64,000 bases of DNA from the NCBI GenBank assembly GCA_023412915.1, contig JAEZRE010000015.1, forward strand, positions 1 to 64,000. Reading direction: 5' to 3'. The position numbers were made by a program, and so were the translations under genes. Positions within the stretch are counted from its first letter, which is position 1; each line of letters begins with the position of its first letter. This stretch comes from Bacillota bacterium (GTDB lineage Bacteria > Bacillota > Clostridia > Acetivibrionales > DTU013). Below the pieces are notes generated by a model. It searched no databases. It saw only the letters and a list, made by a program, of their open reading frames with translations, and was not told the DNA's origin. Below, one piece after another: positions 8,424 through 18,157 of this stretch.

Positions 8424-9026
8424 TTAACTTTTTTTACTTTCATTACCATCATAAATTCTCTTCTTTCTGATCCTTCCAGCGCCAAGCAATATAAAGGCAC
8501 AGCATATGATCAGTCCTGTTATGGCGGGTATGAATATGGATTTACCGGAATCGCCTCCAAAGGCAACGCTCCACACCATCTTAGCGATCGCAATGAATAT
8601 AACGACCGACAAACCAAACCACAGATTCCGCTTCCAAAATGCGGCGCTGAGTATAATCAAAGAAACCGGAACTATAAGGGTCATCGCTATCTTGGCAAAA
8701 GTCCATTCCCCTGTCAGCCATGCCTTTTCCATATCAAGAAATTGTTTGACGTTTTCACCTACAACCTCCGGTTTCGAGAACCAGAACATGCTCGTAAGCA
8801 GGAGGAAAACCGTTCCCGCGATACCCGTCAGACTCTTTTTGTATGAAAAAAAGCAAAACGGCAGTATGAACAACGGTCTGATATACCAACTCAGTTGATT
8901 CTGATGGCGGGCATATGCCCAGTCAAAGAAGCTGTCGTTTAAAAAAGCGAGGCAAAGAAACAGCAGTATCAGGACAGTGAATAATGAAGTCCCAATAAGC
9001 TCATTCCGCTTCTTACTATCTAACAT
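8424..9026 (-). CDS. Hypothetical multi-pass membrane protein
   Basis: About 200 residues with five or six hydrophobic segments (around 10-28, 45-62, 66-83, 110-130, 137-155 and 160-182) and a basic C-terminal tail (GRIRKKRIYDGNESKKS). No family motif was recognised. The start is taken at the ATG at 9026, nine bases after AAGGAG, and not at the ATG three codons earlier. It follows the TetR gene by 26 bp on the same strand, so it is probably the regulator's co-transcribed target, perhaps part of an export or stress-response function. Confidence 0.75.
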   Translation of the reverse strand: MLDSKKRNELIGTSLFTVLILLFLCLAFLNDSFFDWAYARHQNQLSWYIRPLFILPFCFFSYKKSLTGIAGTVFLLLTSMFWFSKPEVVGENVKQFLDMEKAWLTGEWTFAKIAMTLIVPVSLIILSAAFWKRNLWFGLSVVIFIAIAKMVWSVAFGGDSGKSIFIPAITGLIICCAFILLGAGRIRKKRIYDGNESKKS

Positions 9027-9052
9027 CACAAACATCTCCTTTCAGTATACAA

Positions 9053-9664
9053 TTAACGGCCTAAACCATTTTCGAGAAAATCGACGAAAGCGTCAAGGTT
9101 TTCAAGCATTCTCTCAAGTTCATTATCCTTTTCTTCACTGTATATTTCATCGAAGTGCATGAACAAATAGCCGACTGTCTTAAGTATGAAGGCCTCGGAA
9201 AAGCCTTCCCTGAAATTTCCGTCTGCTACTGCCTTCTTGACCATGACTTCGATAAACTTCTCGGTTGTGTCCGTAAGTCTAGCTTTGGCGATTTCGTATA
9301 TCTCTTTACCCTTCTCCTTTAAAAACCTCACGCTCAGCTTCTGGTATTCGGGATGCTCTGCCGCAAATTCGGCGCCTATCCTCGCCTGTGTTCTGAACGC
9401 TTCAAATATGTTCATTTTCGCATAATAGGCGGCATTTCCCGGCATTTTTTCATTTATGAACTTCATTTTGACGTCAACGCATGATTCCAGTAAAAACAGG
9501 TAGAGTGCCTGCTTATCCTGAAAATGATAATAGAATGTACCTTTACTGATACCAGCTTTTTTTATTATGTCATTGAGCGAAGCGTTTTCATAGCTGTTTT
9601 TAGTAAATTCTTCTAGCGCCGCAGCAAGCAGCTCCTGCTTTCTTTCGAATGTTTTTTCTTTCAT
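9053..9664 (-). CDS. TetR/AcrR family transcriptional regulator
   Basis: A 203-residue repressor-like protein. The N-terminal DNA-binding domain includes the recognition region NDIIKKAGISKGTFYYHFQDKQALY (about residues 29-53). The C-terminal ligand domain is helical. The reading frame stays open to an ATG at 9712, but that start would run through an operator-like palindrome. The ATG at 9664 with GGGAG ten bases upstream is therefore preferred. Dyad half-sites just upstream (9689-9718) suggest autoregulation. The gene is followed by a membrane protein that may be its target. Confidence 0.92.
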   Translation of the reverse strand: MKEKTFERKQELLAAALEEFTKNSYENASLNDIIKKAGISKGTFYYHFQDKQALYLFLLESCVDVKMKFINEKMPGNAAYYAKMNIFEAFRTQARIGAEFAAEHPEYQKLSVRFLKEKGKEIYEIAKARLTDTTEKFIEVMVKKAVADGNFREGFSEAFILKTVGYLFMHFDEIYSEEKDNELERMLENLDAFVDFLENGLGR

Positions 9665-9688
9665 TAAAAGATACTCCCTAATAAAGCG

Positions 9689-9718
9689 TAGACCGTCTAG
9701 TCTAGACCACATGGTCTA
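9689..9718. promoter_or_regulatory. Probable TetR operator cluster
   Basis: TAGACC (9703-9708) and GGTCTA (9713-9718) form a perfect dyad around ACAT. A second dyad TAGAC-C-GTCTA occupies 9689-9699 immediately beside it. The half-sites sit 25-55 bp upstream of the regulator's start codon, where an autorepressor would act. Confidence 0.7.
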
Positions 9719-9763
9719 TATATAATATATCTCAACCTCAAAGCAATGTCAATATTGAAAAGT

Positions 9764-9795
9764 AAAAAAAGCCGGAGGCAATTGCCTTCGACTTT
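9764..9795 (-). terminator. Terminator after pyrG
   Basis: A palindromic stem centred on GGCAATTGCC (around 9776-9787) extends imperfectly outward. On the minus strand it is followed by a run of seven T (complement of 9764-9770). It lies 16 bp beyond the pyrG stop. Confidence 0.7.
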
Positions 9796-9810
9796 GATCA
9801 CAACTTGACT

Positions 9811-11418
9811 TTACTTCTTCGAATTTTCCAACGATGCGCGGATGAAATCACGGAACAACGGATGCGGCTTGTTCGGCCTGGATTTGAATTCCGGATGGAA
9901 CTGTACCCCTACAAACCACGGATGATTTTTGAGTTCTATGATCTCGACAAGTCTTTCGCTCGGCGACAGTCCTGACAATATCAAGCCCTTCGAGGTCATT
10001 TCCTCCCTGTACTCATTGTTGAACTCATACCTGTGCCTGTGACGCTCATAAACAAGTTCGTCATCATAGATCTCCCGGGCACGGCTGTCGTCCGACAGCT
10101 TGCACGGATAAAGCCCGAGCCTCATCGTGCCGCCCATCTCGTCTATATCCTTCTGTTCGGGCATAAGGTCGATAACCGGGTATTGGGTTGTTTCGCTGAA
10201 TTCGGAGCTGTGAGCATAATTCATGCCGCATACGTTCCGGGCAAACTCAATAACAGCCATCTGCATACCAAGACATATCCCAAAGTACGGCACCCTGTTT
10301 TCCCTCGCATACTGCGCAGCCAGGATCTTTCCTTCGATGCCCCTGTCGCCGAAGCCTCCGGGCACCAGTATTCCATCGGCATCCTCAAGTTTGCTTTTAA
10401 CATTGTCGGCATCCACAAATTCGGAATTGACCCACTCCACCTTGACTTCGGCGTCGTTGGCGATGCCTCCGTGTTTCAGTGATTCAACGACGCTGAGGTA
10501 TGCGTCGTGCAATTCCACATATTTACCTACTAGTGCTATTTTAACCGATTTGGAGAAATGCTTCTGTTTTTCGACCATTCTGATCCAATCCTCGAGCTCG
10601 GGCTCTCTGCAGGTCAATCCAAGCCGTTTGCAGACTATATTGGCCAGGCCCTCGCGCTCCAGCAGCAGCGGTACCTCATAAAGGATATCGGCGTCGAGGT
10701 TCTGTATGACCGAAGTCCCGGGCAAATTGCAGAACAGACCGATCTTGTCCTTCAGGTCCTGCGACAGCTGCTTTTCGGTGCGGCAGACTATCACGTCGGG
10801 TTGTATGCCTATGCTTCTGAGCTCTTTAACGCTGTGCTGGGTCGGTTTCGTTTTAAGCTCGCCGTTCATGCCCAGATATGGAACGAGTGTTACATGGATA
10901 TACATGACATGCTCCCGGCCGATCTCAGTCGCAACCTGTCTGATGGACTCAAGAAAGGGTAGGCTCTCTATATCTCCGACAGTTCCACCGATTTCGGTTA
11001 TTACCACGTCAGTGTGGTCGGATTTGCCTACCCTGTAAATTCTATCCTTTATTTCGTTGGTGATGTGTGGTATTACTTGTACCGTGCCTCCAAGAAAGTC
11101 GCCCTTGCGCTCCTTGCTGATTATTGACCAGTAAATTTTGCCAGTGGTGACATTGCTGTTTTTGTTGAGGCTTTCGTCGATGAATCTCTCGTAGTGTCCA
11201 AGGTCGAGATCCGTTTCAGCGCCGTCATCCGTTACGTATACCTCACCGTGCTGATATGGGCTCATTGTACCTGGATCGACATTGATATAGGGGTCAAATT
11301 TCTGAATGGTGACGTTCAGACCTCTGGCTTTCAGAAGCCTTCCAAGCGATGCAGCAGTAATTCCCTTTCCCAGCCCCGAGACTACACCGCCTGTAACAAA
11401 TATGTATTTGACAGGCAT
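9811..11418 (-). CDS. pyrG: CTP synthase
   Basis: CTP synthase aminates UTP to CTP using ATP and glutamine. The 535 residues match the usual length. The N-terminal synthetase domain begins KYIFVTGGVVSGLGKGITAA and carries the nucleotide loop, with QKFDPYINVDPGTMSP following. The C-terminal class I glutaminase has the nucleophile motif GICLGMQ and the His-Glu pair in VGVQFHPEFKSRP. The frame is open upstream to 11484, but the ATG at 11418 has GGAGG 8 bp before it and matches the family start. No attenuator was recognised in the upstream 250 bp. Confidence 0.98.
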   Translation of the reverse strand: MPVKYIFVTGGVVSGLGKGITAASLGRLLKARGLNVTIQKFDPYINVDPGTMSPYQHGEVYVTDDGAETDLDLGHYERFIDESLNKNSNVTTGKIYWSIISKERKGDFLGGTVQVIPHITNEIKDRIYRVGKSDHTDVVITEIGGTVGDIESLPFLESIRQVATEIGREHVMYIHVTLVPYLGMNGELKTKPTQHSVKELRSIGIQPDVIVCRTEKQLSQDLKDKIGLFCNLPGTSVIQNLDADILYEVPLLLEREGLANIVCKRLGLTCREPELEDWIRMVEKQKHFSKSVKIALVGKYVELHDAYLSVVESLKHGGIANDAEVKVEWVNSEFVDADNVKSKLEDADGILVPGGFGDRGIEGKILAAQYARENRVPYFGICLGMQMAVIEFARNVCGMNYAHSSEFSETTQYPVIDLMPEQKDIDEMGGTMRLGLYPCKLSDDSRAREIYDDELVYERHRHRYEFNNEYREEMTSKGLILSGLSPSERLVEIIELKNHPWFVGVQFHPEFKSRPNKPHPLFRDFIRASLENSKK

Positions 11419-11555
11419 AGTTTTATCCTCCATTGTTCTATTTAATAAAATAATAAATACTATATTAATTATTTCAAATCTCAACTAATATATCATCATA
11501 TCAGAAGGTTCGTTTTATACTTGATTTGGAACTTATGAATGAACGATATGCAATG

Positions 11556-11604
11556 CAACATAAAATAAACACCTTAACATTTTAAATTTCAAAATATAAG
11601 GTGT
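11556..11604 (-). terminator. Probable terminator after the S41 protease gene
   Basis: ACACCTTA (11569-11576) pairs with TAAGGTGT (11597-11604), and the stem continues inside as ATTTT/AAAAT. On the minus strand it runs into TTTATTTTA. It lies between the stop of the protease gene (11672) and pyrG. Confidence 0.55.
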
Positions 11605-11671
11605 CAATATCAAATCAAGGGTATTGAGTTAAATCCCGATAAATTAGCAAGCCGATACTGCGTCATACGCG

Positions 11672-13240
11672 CTATTGATTCAGCAGGTTAACTGCTGCTT
11701 TGTATTGTGCATCATATTTTGCAATAATTTTAAGAAGATCGCCATTAAGTGAAGCTTGCGTCTTTTTGTCAAGCATTCCGCTTACCTTTAGTCCCGACTT
11801 CTTTTGATATTCCTTCAGCACAGCGACGGTTCCGGAGTCGAGCGTAATGTCGGGGTTGGTAATCTTATAGCCCATTACCTTCAGAAGCATTTCCGCGCTA
11901 ATGACATCTTCACCCTGCGCGTTCAACCTGGGTTCGACGGTCCCGGAAAGCTTTTTGATACTGCCGACGCTTATCCCGACGACCGGCTTCGGATCGTCCG
12001 CCTTTATATCGGGCGTCAATCCTGCTCCGTCTATCATTCTACCTTTTGGAGTATAGTAAACACCAAGCGTCATTTTAGCATAGCCGGCAATCTCATCATC
12101 CGTTGGATATATGCCGTTGACCATAAGATCGTACGCGTTGACCGCCGTAATGTTATCCTCCTCCCGGTACTTTTTAAAAGCGTCCACTGTCAGCAGCGGT
12201 ATGAAGCTTTGGAATTTTGCCTTGCCGAAGGTCTTGGCGCCGACCAGCTTTCCGGCTCCGGTGTCCTGTATGGCGCCCGAAACTATTTCAGAGGCGCTCG
12301 CGCTGCCCTCGTTGACCAGCACCGCAAGCTTGTACTTAGTCTTTTCAAGGTTTGAGTAATACTCCTGATCATCATATTTATCAGACTTGTAGTCCAGCTT
12401 GGTAATGAGCCCCTTCGGCACGAATTTGCGGGCTACCGCGACAGCCTGGCTCACTTCTCCTCCGGGATTGTCACGAAGGTCAAGTATAATCCTGGTGATT
12501 TTTTTCGCGTCCATTTCAACCAAGGCCTTGTTAAGGAACTCCTCGGTGTTTTCATTAAACAGGTCGAGCTTTATATAACCTATGCCGTTTCTTACCTCGG
12601 AGGTCACTGGGCTCATCTTTACAATAGAGCGCCTAACGTCCTTGTATATGGTTTTGTTGAATTGATCACGCACTATTCCGAGCTTCACGGTAGTTCCGAC
12701 TTTACCCTTGATAATCGACGAGGCTTTATCGACCGTAGCCTTTATCAGGTTAACGCCGTCCGCCTCGACAAGCTTATCTCCCTGGAGAATACCGGCCTTT
12801 TCGGCAGGAGACGATGGGATAACATTCAAAACCAGTATATAGTCACCGCTTGCCTGCAGTGTTACTCCTATTCCGCCGAAGGCGCCCGATATGGTGCCCA
12901 TAAAGTCATCCTTTTCGTCGTCCGACATATACGTCGTGTAAGGATCGAGAGAGCCGAACATGCCTTGAACTGTTTTGTAAATCATATCCTTGTCAGATAT
13001 CCTGCCCCAGTACTGATCGTCTATCAGTTCCAGTACGCCATCGAGATATTGAACAGTGGTATCGTCCTGCTGCGATACTCCTGCCGCAGGCTGCACAGAG
13101 CTTCCGGCCGACGCCTGTCCCTGGTCTTCTGCCGGAGGCTGCTCAGATGCTCCCAGAACAGGCTGACCGAATATAATCATCACTGCCAGTATCAGGCAGA
13201 TCACAAAGCCCGGTTTGAATTTTGCCGCTGAAATTTTCAC
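11672..13240 (-). CDS. Exported S41 (C-terminal processing) peptidase
   Basis: This 522-residue protein is a CtpA-like serine protease acting outside the membrane. A signal peptide (about 1-30) is followed by a low-complexity Gln/Pro/Ser linker. Next come an N-terminal helical region (DPYTTYMSDDEKDDF), a PDZ domain (about 115-195) and the S41 catalytic core. The nucleophile lies in NEGSASASEI, and the general-base Lys lies in GAKTFGKAKFQ. The C-terminus carries a peptidoglycan-binding-1-like helix bundle (VAVLKEYQKKSGLKVSGMLD). The start is GTG with AAAAGGGG 9 bp upstream. It precedes two SLH-protein genes in opposite order on the same strand, suggesting a cell-envelope neighbourhood. Confidence 0.93.
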   Translation of the reverse strand: MKISAAKFKPGFVICLILAVMIIFGQPVLGASEQPPAEDQGQASAGSSVQPAAGVSQQDDTTVQYLDGVLELIDDQYWGRISDKDMIYKTVQGMFGSLDPYTTYMSDDEKDDFMGTISGAFGGIGVTLQASGDYILVLNVIPSSPAEKAGILQGDKLVEADGVNLIKATVDKASSIIKGKVGTTVKLGIVRDQFNKTIYKDVRRSIVKMSPVTSEVRNGIGYIKLDLFNENTEEFLNKALVEMDAKKITRIILDLRDNPGGEVSQAVAVARKFVPKGLITKLDYKSDKYDDQEYYSNLEKTKYKLAVLVNEGSASASEIVSGAIQDTGAGKLVGAKTFGKAKFQSFIPLLTVDAFKKYREEDNITAVNAYDLMVNGIYPTDDEIAGYAKMTLGVYYTPKGRMIDGAGLTPDIKADDPKPVVGISVGSIKKLSGTVEPRLNAQGEDVISAEMLLKVMGYKITNPDITLDSGTVAVLKEYQKKSGLKVSGMLDKKTQASLNGDLLKIIAKYDAQYKAAVNLLNQ

Positions 13241-13324
13241 AGAAAGACCCCTTTTGATTTTAATAATTCCATTTTATCACATAGTTTATTGAAGCTGCAT
13301 TTATTGCTCGAATTCAACGGGTAA

Positions 13325-14857
13325 TCAATAGCTTGCGAAGCGTTCGCTGTAATCCTTCCTGATGCCGTCCTGCATGTATTTGATAAGGTTGTCGAAAAGC
13401 ACTGCGCCCTCTGCTTTAGTAAGCTTTTGGTTCGGATTCATATTTCCCTTGCTGTCACTCAACAGAAGCCCTATCTTTTGGGCTACATACGCGGAGTTCC
13501 TCGCATAGGAAGGGATGAGATCATTGTCCCTGAAGCCGGTGACTGCTACGGGAGCAGGCGCCAGATCCTCAAACCCGAGCGCTTTGATGAAAGTCGTGAC
13601 GGCGTCCGCTTTTGTTATCGTGCCATTGGGCATATAGAGGTTATTTCCCTTTCCATCTATGAGTTTACGGTCAAACGCGCTTTTTATCTGGTTGAAATAT
13701 ATATTGTCCACGGAGACGTCATCGAAGGGAGAAACCACTGGAGCGTTGTTCCTGCTCCTGCTGGCGGTGGATACCGTTCTCACAGCCAGCGAAGGGTCCT
13801 TCGGCACTTCCTTTGCGATCTGGACAATAGCCGCGGCAAACTCCGCCCTGGTCATATAATTATCCGGGTTGAAATTCCTGGCATCGCCCTTGAATACTTC
13901 CAGTCCGAACATAACGCGTATATCGTTCTCCGCCCAGTGTCCCCTGATATTTGCGGGGCTAACGGTCGGAAGCCTTTTCTGAACCGGGAATGTTTCGATA
14001 TCCAGGCTGTCGTTTTTGGTCAAGGTATGTTTGGTAGCAACGCCCTTTGAATCAAACTCCGGCAATATACTCGAGTATTCTAAAATATTGCTGTTCTTGC
14101 GGCTCTGAACATAGCTCCCGTCAAAACTGATCTGGTCGGGCAGGTTTTTCTGGTATTCCAGCTGCTCGGTCGATGTCGATGAAACGGAAACGGAAGCAGT
14201 GCCCCCCCATGAATCCCCATTTACCTCGCTCGTAATATCATAGTCCAGCGCAAGGCTTTCAGCACTGCCCCAATACTGGTCGTAGCCGTAAAAGCTCCCC
14301 GTGCATTCGACTGTAACGGTATTCCCGTTTGTCGCGGCGCCTACAGTATATACCTTCCTGCTCCATATGCTGCCCTGGTGGTAGTTTACCGCGGGCTTGG
14401 GGTCTGCAAGGTTGGAACGGGCATATTGATAATCGGCGGTATTTGCAAGGTTATATGTAGTCGATCCTATTTTAACAGTTTCACGTGCGGAGGTAAGCGT
14501 AACCGCCTCCGATATCTGGCCGTTGGACTGCGTTGTGGTCGTTGTGTCGAAGACCAGGGTACGAGAAAGCGTGGCGCCCTTTTCAGTATTCTTGAGCGTA
14601 TATGTATAGGTAGTAGCTATTTTATTCTGTTTCTGACTCTTTTTTATAGTCATCGTCCCCTTGAAAACAACCGGACTCCCACCGACAAACGAGACCTCCT
14701 GGTAGTCGAGCGTCAACGCTCTTCCGGGAATACCGGCCACTTCGCCCGACGATACTCCGCCCTCGTATCCGCAAATCCCCTCGCGGGCATAAGCCGCTCC
14801 CGGGAAAAGCAGAAGAGTCATAAGTAAAAGTATTGCCGACATGACTATTTTTTTCAT
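13325..14857 (-). CDS. Exported S-layer homology domain protein
   Basis: About 510 residues. A signal peptide (KKIVMSAILLLMTLLLFPGAA...) is followed by a beta-rich, Thr/Ser-rich region of about 290 residues with no recognised family. Three C-terminal SLH repeats begin near IRGHWAENDIRVMFGLEV, then FDDVSVDNIYFNQI, then FRDNDLIPSYARNSAYVA. SLH repeats bind pyruvylated wall polysaccharide and anchor proteins at the cell surface. The ATG at 14857 with GGGGG 10 bp upstream is chosen over an ATG at 14893 that would overlap the upstream gene. It follows the other SLH gene by 25 bp and is probably co-transcribed with it. Confidence 0.88.
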   Translation of the reverse strand: MKKIVMSAILLLMTLLLFPGAAYAREGICGYEGGVSSGEVAGIPGRALTLDYQEVSFVGGSPVVFKGTMTIKKSQKQNKIATTYTYTLKNTEKGATLSRTLVFDTTTTTQSNGQISEAVTLTSARETVKIGSTTYNLANTADYQYARSNLADPKPAVNYHQGSIWSRKVYTVGAATNGNTVTVECTGSFYGYDQYWGSAESLALDYDITSEVNGDSWGGTASVSVSSTSTEQLEYQKNLPDQISFDGSYVQSRKNSNILEYSSILPEFDSKGVATKHTLTKNDSLDIETFPVQKRLPTVSPANIRGHWAENDIRVMFGLEVFKGDARNFNPDNYMTRAEFAAAIVQIAKEVPKDPSLAVRTVSTASRSRNNAPVVSPFDDVSVDNIYFNQIKSAFDRKLIDGKGNNLYMPNGTITKADAVTTFIKALGFEDLAPAPVAVTGFRDNDLIPSYARNSAYVAQKIGLLLSDSKGNMNPNQKLTKAEGAVLFDNLIKYMQDGIRKDYSERFASY

Positions 14858-14882
14858 TTGCAATAAACCCCCAGTATAATAA

Positions 14883-17852
14883 TCATTCCACAAATATTAT
14901 GTACGCGTCTCCGGCCGCTGTGGTATCCTTCTTGACCACCCTTACGTTATCGCCGCTCGCAATATCGGAAGTGTCGATCACTTTGCCGTTCTTGATGACG
15001 ACGGTATTCTTCAGCAGGTTGAGCTCGGCACTGCTGCCGCTCTTCCACATGTACGTTGCCGGATCGTATACACTGGTGTTGCGCAGAGAGATGCTGTTTC
15101 CGGTCGACGTATATACCGTACCCTTCATGTTTTCTATGCCGTAAGGCGCGGTACTTATAAGCAGCGCGTTTATACCGTCGGCTACGACGTAGACTGTCCT
15201 TTGCAGATAGCTGTCGCTCCCGTAGCCCTTGAAATCGCTGATGTTCAGAACTCCGGCATCGTCCAGCACCCTGGTATCGAGCGTTATATTCAACGTCTTC
15301 GGAGTATTGCTGTACTTCCAGTCCAACCCCTGTAGTTCGGAGAAGGATTCCAACGTGAAATCCTTTTCGTCGTTGACAGCGACGATCCTTCCGCGGTAAA
15401 TCGTCGGGCCGCCCGATATCCGGGGTTCGTCGACCTTAACGACCGAAGCGTAATAATTGCCGCTTTCATATTCCCTGTTCAACGCAAGGTATGCCGTGTC
15501 ATTATCGCTCAGGCTGTTTCCAGACACAAGCCTGCCGTATTTGACCACTATGCTGCCGGCGGAATAACCGACCCTCCGGTTTTCCCTCGAAAGCATGAAG
15601 CTGCCGGAGCCGGTCACCGCGTTTACTATGGTGTCGCCGGTGACAGGAGCCTGGGTGTCGAGACTATTCCTGTAGGTAAGCATGACAGCTTTTTCTTCCC
15701 CGCCATAGGGCCTTTCAACGGCTATATAGGCTTCATTGGAACGCAGCAGCCGGTTCGCGTCTTCAATGTCGAGCGGCGTATCTCCCGAGTAAATTTTAAA
15801 GTCCTCGGCCAGGGGCACTACAGTAGAACCCTTCCTCGGCGTATAGTCCCAGCTGCCCTTATTGAAGACCTGCATTCCCATGACTGTGACCTTGTCCGAC
15901 ATATCGTCCAGCTTCACGATCGTTCCTTTATATATATTGCTTATGTAATGCTCGTTGCCTTGGATAGTGATCTCCTTGAGATCGGTCGATTTGCCGTTTT
16001 CATTGAGGAGCAGCCTCACGCGGTCGCCGTCCTTCACTGCCTTAAGCCCGACAAGCAGCTTGTCCCTTATGACAATGACACTGTTGTCCACCGGGAGCAC
16101 CTGCTGCGAACCATCGTCGTATTCAACAGCCAGCTGCGTTGGGAGTTTTGATATGACTTTTCCGTATTTTGTAATGTAATTGTCAGCCGCGCTGACCGAC
16201 GCTATGTCTCCATCCTCGTCCAGCCTGATCCAGGCGGTATCTCCGGCCTGTATCGCATCGGCCTTGACAGGCTTGTGGTTCCTTAATATTTCAGTCCTGT
16301 TCTGATCCACGTAATTATAAGTCCGCAGGAGAGGTCCGCTGCCGCTTCCCGTACCGGAGCCGTCCTCGTTGTATAGCGTGAGGTACCCGAGATCGGGATT
16401 GTTTTCCTCCACGATACCCTTCACGATGCTTCTGGCCTCGGCATTTATACCAAAGTCGACACACTGTATCGCTTTTACCAGATTGTTGCCATCTACAGTG
16501 AGTATTGCGGTAATGCCTTCGGTAATGCCCGTCAGGTCGGATTTTACGCCGTTCACGGTTACCGAAGCATTGGGAGCGATCCTGTAGGTAGTCATTTCAT
16601 TTTTCGACCATTCGAACTGGTCGCCCGAAATCCTTTTAATATCCGGATAATCCATTTCAAAGAGTTCCACGGCATTCAGGAGCTTGTTTGTCCGGTCTAT
16701 GCCGTACACTTGGATCGCGGGATATCTGACGTCTTTAGCGTTTGATACGTCAATCACGTATTTTACTGTGTTGGTCGCGTCCGTAACATACTGTATCCTG
16801 TCTCCCTTCGATAACAGGCTGCTGTCTCCGACCGCGCCGTTTTTATAAACGACCAGTTCCTTTTTCTGCCCGGCCAGAGCAGTGCCCACGTTCTCGTTTT
16901 TCCCTCCCGCCGGTGTACCGGCTCCCGCGGAAGTCGCTATGGAAACCAGCTTTCCGTCGGATGCGGTGACAAGGATATTCTTACCCGTGGTGGTAACATT
17001 GCCGGTGTAATCCTTCGTCGGAATTATATCTTTAATAACGCCCGTGTTTTTTGAGTATTTGAGGGCTCCAAGGATATAGCCTTCAGCGTTTTTGACGAGC
17101 TGAGCGCCCTGTTCCCTGGTAACCGGCTGCTTCGGGTTGATTTTACCTCCGCTCCCGGTCATTATGTCCTCGCGCAGCATTGCCTCGAGGTATCCTAATT
17201 TATCGGGGTCGGCGCTTTTCCAGTCGGAGTAATTCAACAGTTCCCGGGTCTGACTGACCGGCTGGATATTGAGAGTTCTTGCCAGCCAATAAAGTAATTC
17301 CTGCCTCTGGGCCGGACTCTTCCTTTTGAAACTTTCGGCAGTGAGCGTTGTCTGGTCCGTATTGAATGCGTCCGCCAGATTCTGGGCCGTAATAAGCCCT
17401 TCGTACGCGGCAAGCTGCAGAAAGCCGTCATACAGCACTGCCATGGGATCTGTTTTCTTATTTGCAGCGGTACGAGCATTATTTATGGTTATGCCAAGCT
17501 GCTGAGCTTCAGCTTCCCGGCCTGCTGCCCTGAATGCCGTTGCGATGGCCTCTTCCCTGGTCATCGCGTTCGTCCTGGCGAACCGGCTGCCCGAGCCATT
17601 GTAACCCTGTACGACCCCGAGCGCTCCCGCTTCGTATATAGCCTCCGCCGACCAGATATTTTTGGCAACGTCGGTATACCTCATATTTCCAAGAGCCGCC
17701 AGGGCCTGCGTATCCCCGCTGTAGACAACGGACGGGGCCTCGGCCGCCAAAACGGTATTTCCCGGGAAAATGAACCCGGCACCGGCAACGGCAGCCGCAA
17801 GAATTATAATGAACAACTTGTATTTTATACTTGATTTATGGAATATTTTCAA
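14883..17852 (-). CDS. Large exported SLH-domain surface protein, TTG start
   Basis: The frame is open to 17951, but a TTG at 17852 lies eight bases after AAAGGA. It begins a textbook signal peptide (LKIFHKSSIKYKLFIIILAA, then AVAGAGFIFPGNTVLA). This gives 989 residues. N-terminal SLH-type repeats (around MRYTDVAKNIWSAEAIYEAG, an alpha-helical middle repeat, and LGYLEAMLREDIMTGSG) anchor it to the wall. The remaining roughly 700 residues are beta-rich with repeated blocks of the type KYGKVISKLP, FKIYSGDT and VVKYGRLVSGNS, suggesting a string of small beta domains. No enzymatic motif was seen. A structural surface role is likely. It probably forms an operon with the SLH gene downstream. Confidence 0.85.
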   Translation of the reverse strand: MKIFHKSSIKYKLFIIILAAAVAGAGFIFPGNTVLAAEAPSVVYSGDTQALAALGNMRYTDVAKNIWSAEAIYEAGALGVVQGYNGSGSRFARTNAMTREEAIATAFRAAGREAEAQQLGITINNARTAANKKTDPMAVLYDGFLQLAAYEGLITAQNLADAFNTDQTTLTAESFKRKSPAQRQELLYWLARTLNIQPVSQTRELLNYSDWKSADPDKLGYLEAMLREDIMTGSGGKINPKQPVTREQGAQLVKNAEGYILGALKYSKNTGVIKDIIPTKDYTGNVTTTGKNILVTASDGKLVSIATSAGAGTPAGGKNENVGTALAGQKKELVVYKNGAVGDSSLLSKGDRIQYVTDATNTVKYVIDVSNAKDVRYPAIQVYGIDRTNKLLNAVELFEMDYPDIKRISGDQFEWSKNEMTTYRIAPNASVTVNGVKSDLTGITEGITAILTVDGNNLVKAIQCVDFGINAEARSIVKGIVEENNPDLGYLTLYNEDGSGTGSGSGPLLRTYNYVDQNRTEILRNHKPVKADAIQAGDTAWIRLDEDGDIASVSAADNYITKYGKVISKLPTQLAVEYDDGSQQVLPVDNSVIVIRDKLLVGLKAVKDGDRVRLLLNENGKSTDLKEITIQGNEHYISNIYKGTIVKLDDMSDKVTVMGMQVFNKGSWDYTPRKGSTVVPLAEDFKIYSGDTPLDIEDANRLLRSNEAYIAVERPYGGEEKAVMLTYRNSLDTQAPVTGDTIVNAVTGSGSFMLSRENRRVGYSAGSIVVKYGRLVSGNSLSDNDTAYLALNREYESGNYYASVVKVDEPRISGGPTIYRGRIVAVNDEKDFTLESFSELQGLDWKYSNTPKTLNITLDTRVLDDAGVLNISDFKGYGSDSYLQRTVYVVADGINALLISTAPYGIENMKGTVYTSTGNSISLRNTSVYDPATYMWKSGSSAELNLLKNTVVIKNGKVIDTSDIASGDNVRVVKKDTTAAGDAYIIFVE

Positions 17853-18157
17853 TTCGGACTTCCTTTCTGTTTCGGCTTGCAGTATTCTATGAATGGATTC
17901 AATGCCTGAAGGCTCAAGGCCCATATCCTGCGGCCGGCGCCTTACCTGCAATATATATCGGCGTTTGTGCGGCAGTAATTAATATCGGTGACCGTACAGA
18001 AGTGAATTTTTATCGCGTCCGTCATAAGTTTGGGTCCAATCGATAAAACTATCACTGAATTCCGGTATATAACCGGAGGTTGAAGCCAATCATTTCACGG
18101 CGTTCGGAATCCATACATATATCAGCTTGTTAATCTAAATAGGAAAGAAGGAATTTT
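17853..18157. other. Divergent intergenic region, no gene seen
   Basis: This stretch separates the minus-strand SLH gene from the plus-strand glycoside hydrolase gene. The SLH reading frame stays open into it as far as 17951, but without a credible ribosome site. A CCGGT/ACCGG dyad near 18062-18078 is the only repeat noticed. The plus-strand gene has AAGGA about 5 bp before its ATG. No clear consensus promoter was identified on either strand. Confidence 0.5.
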
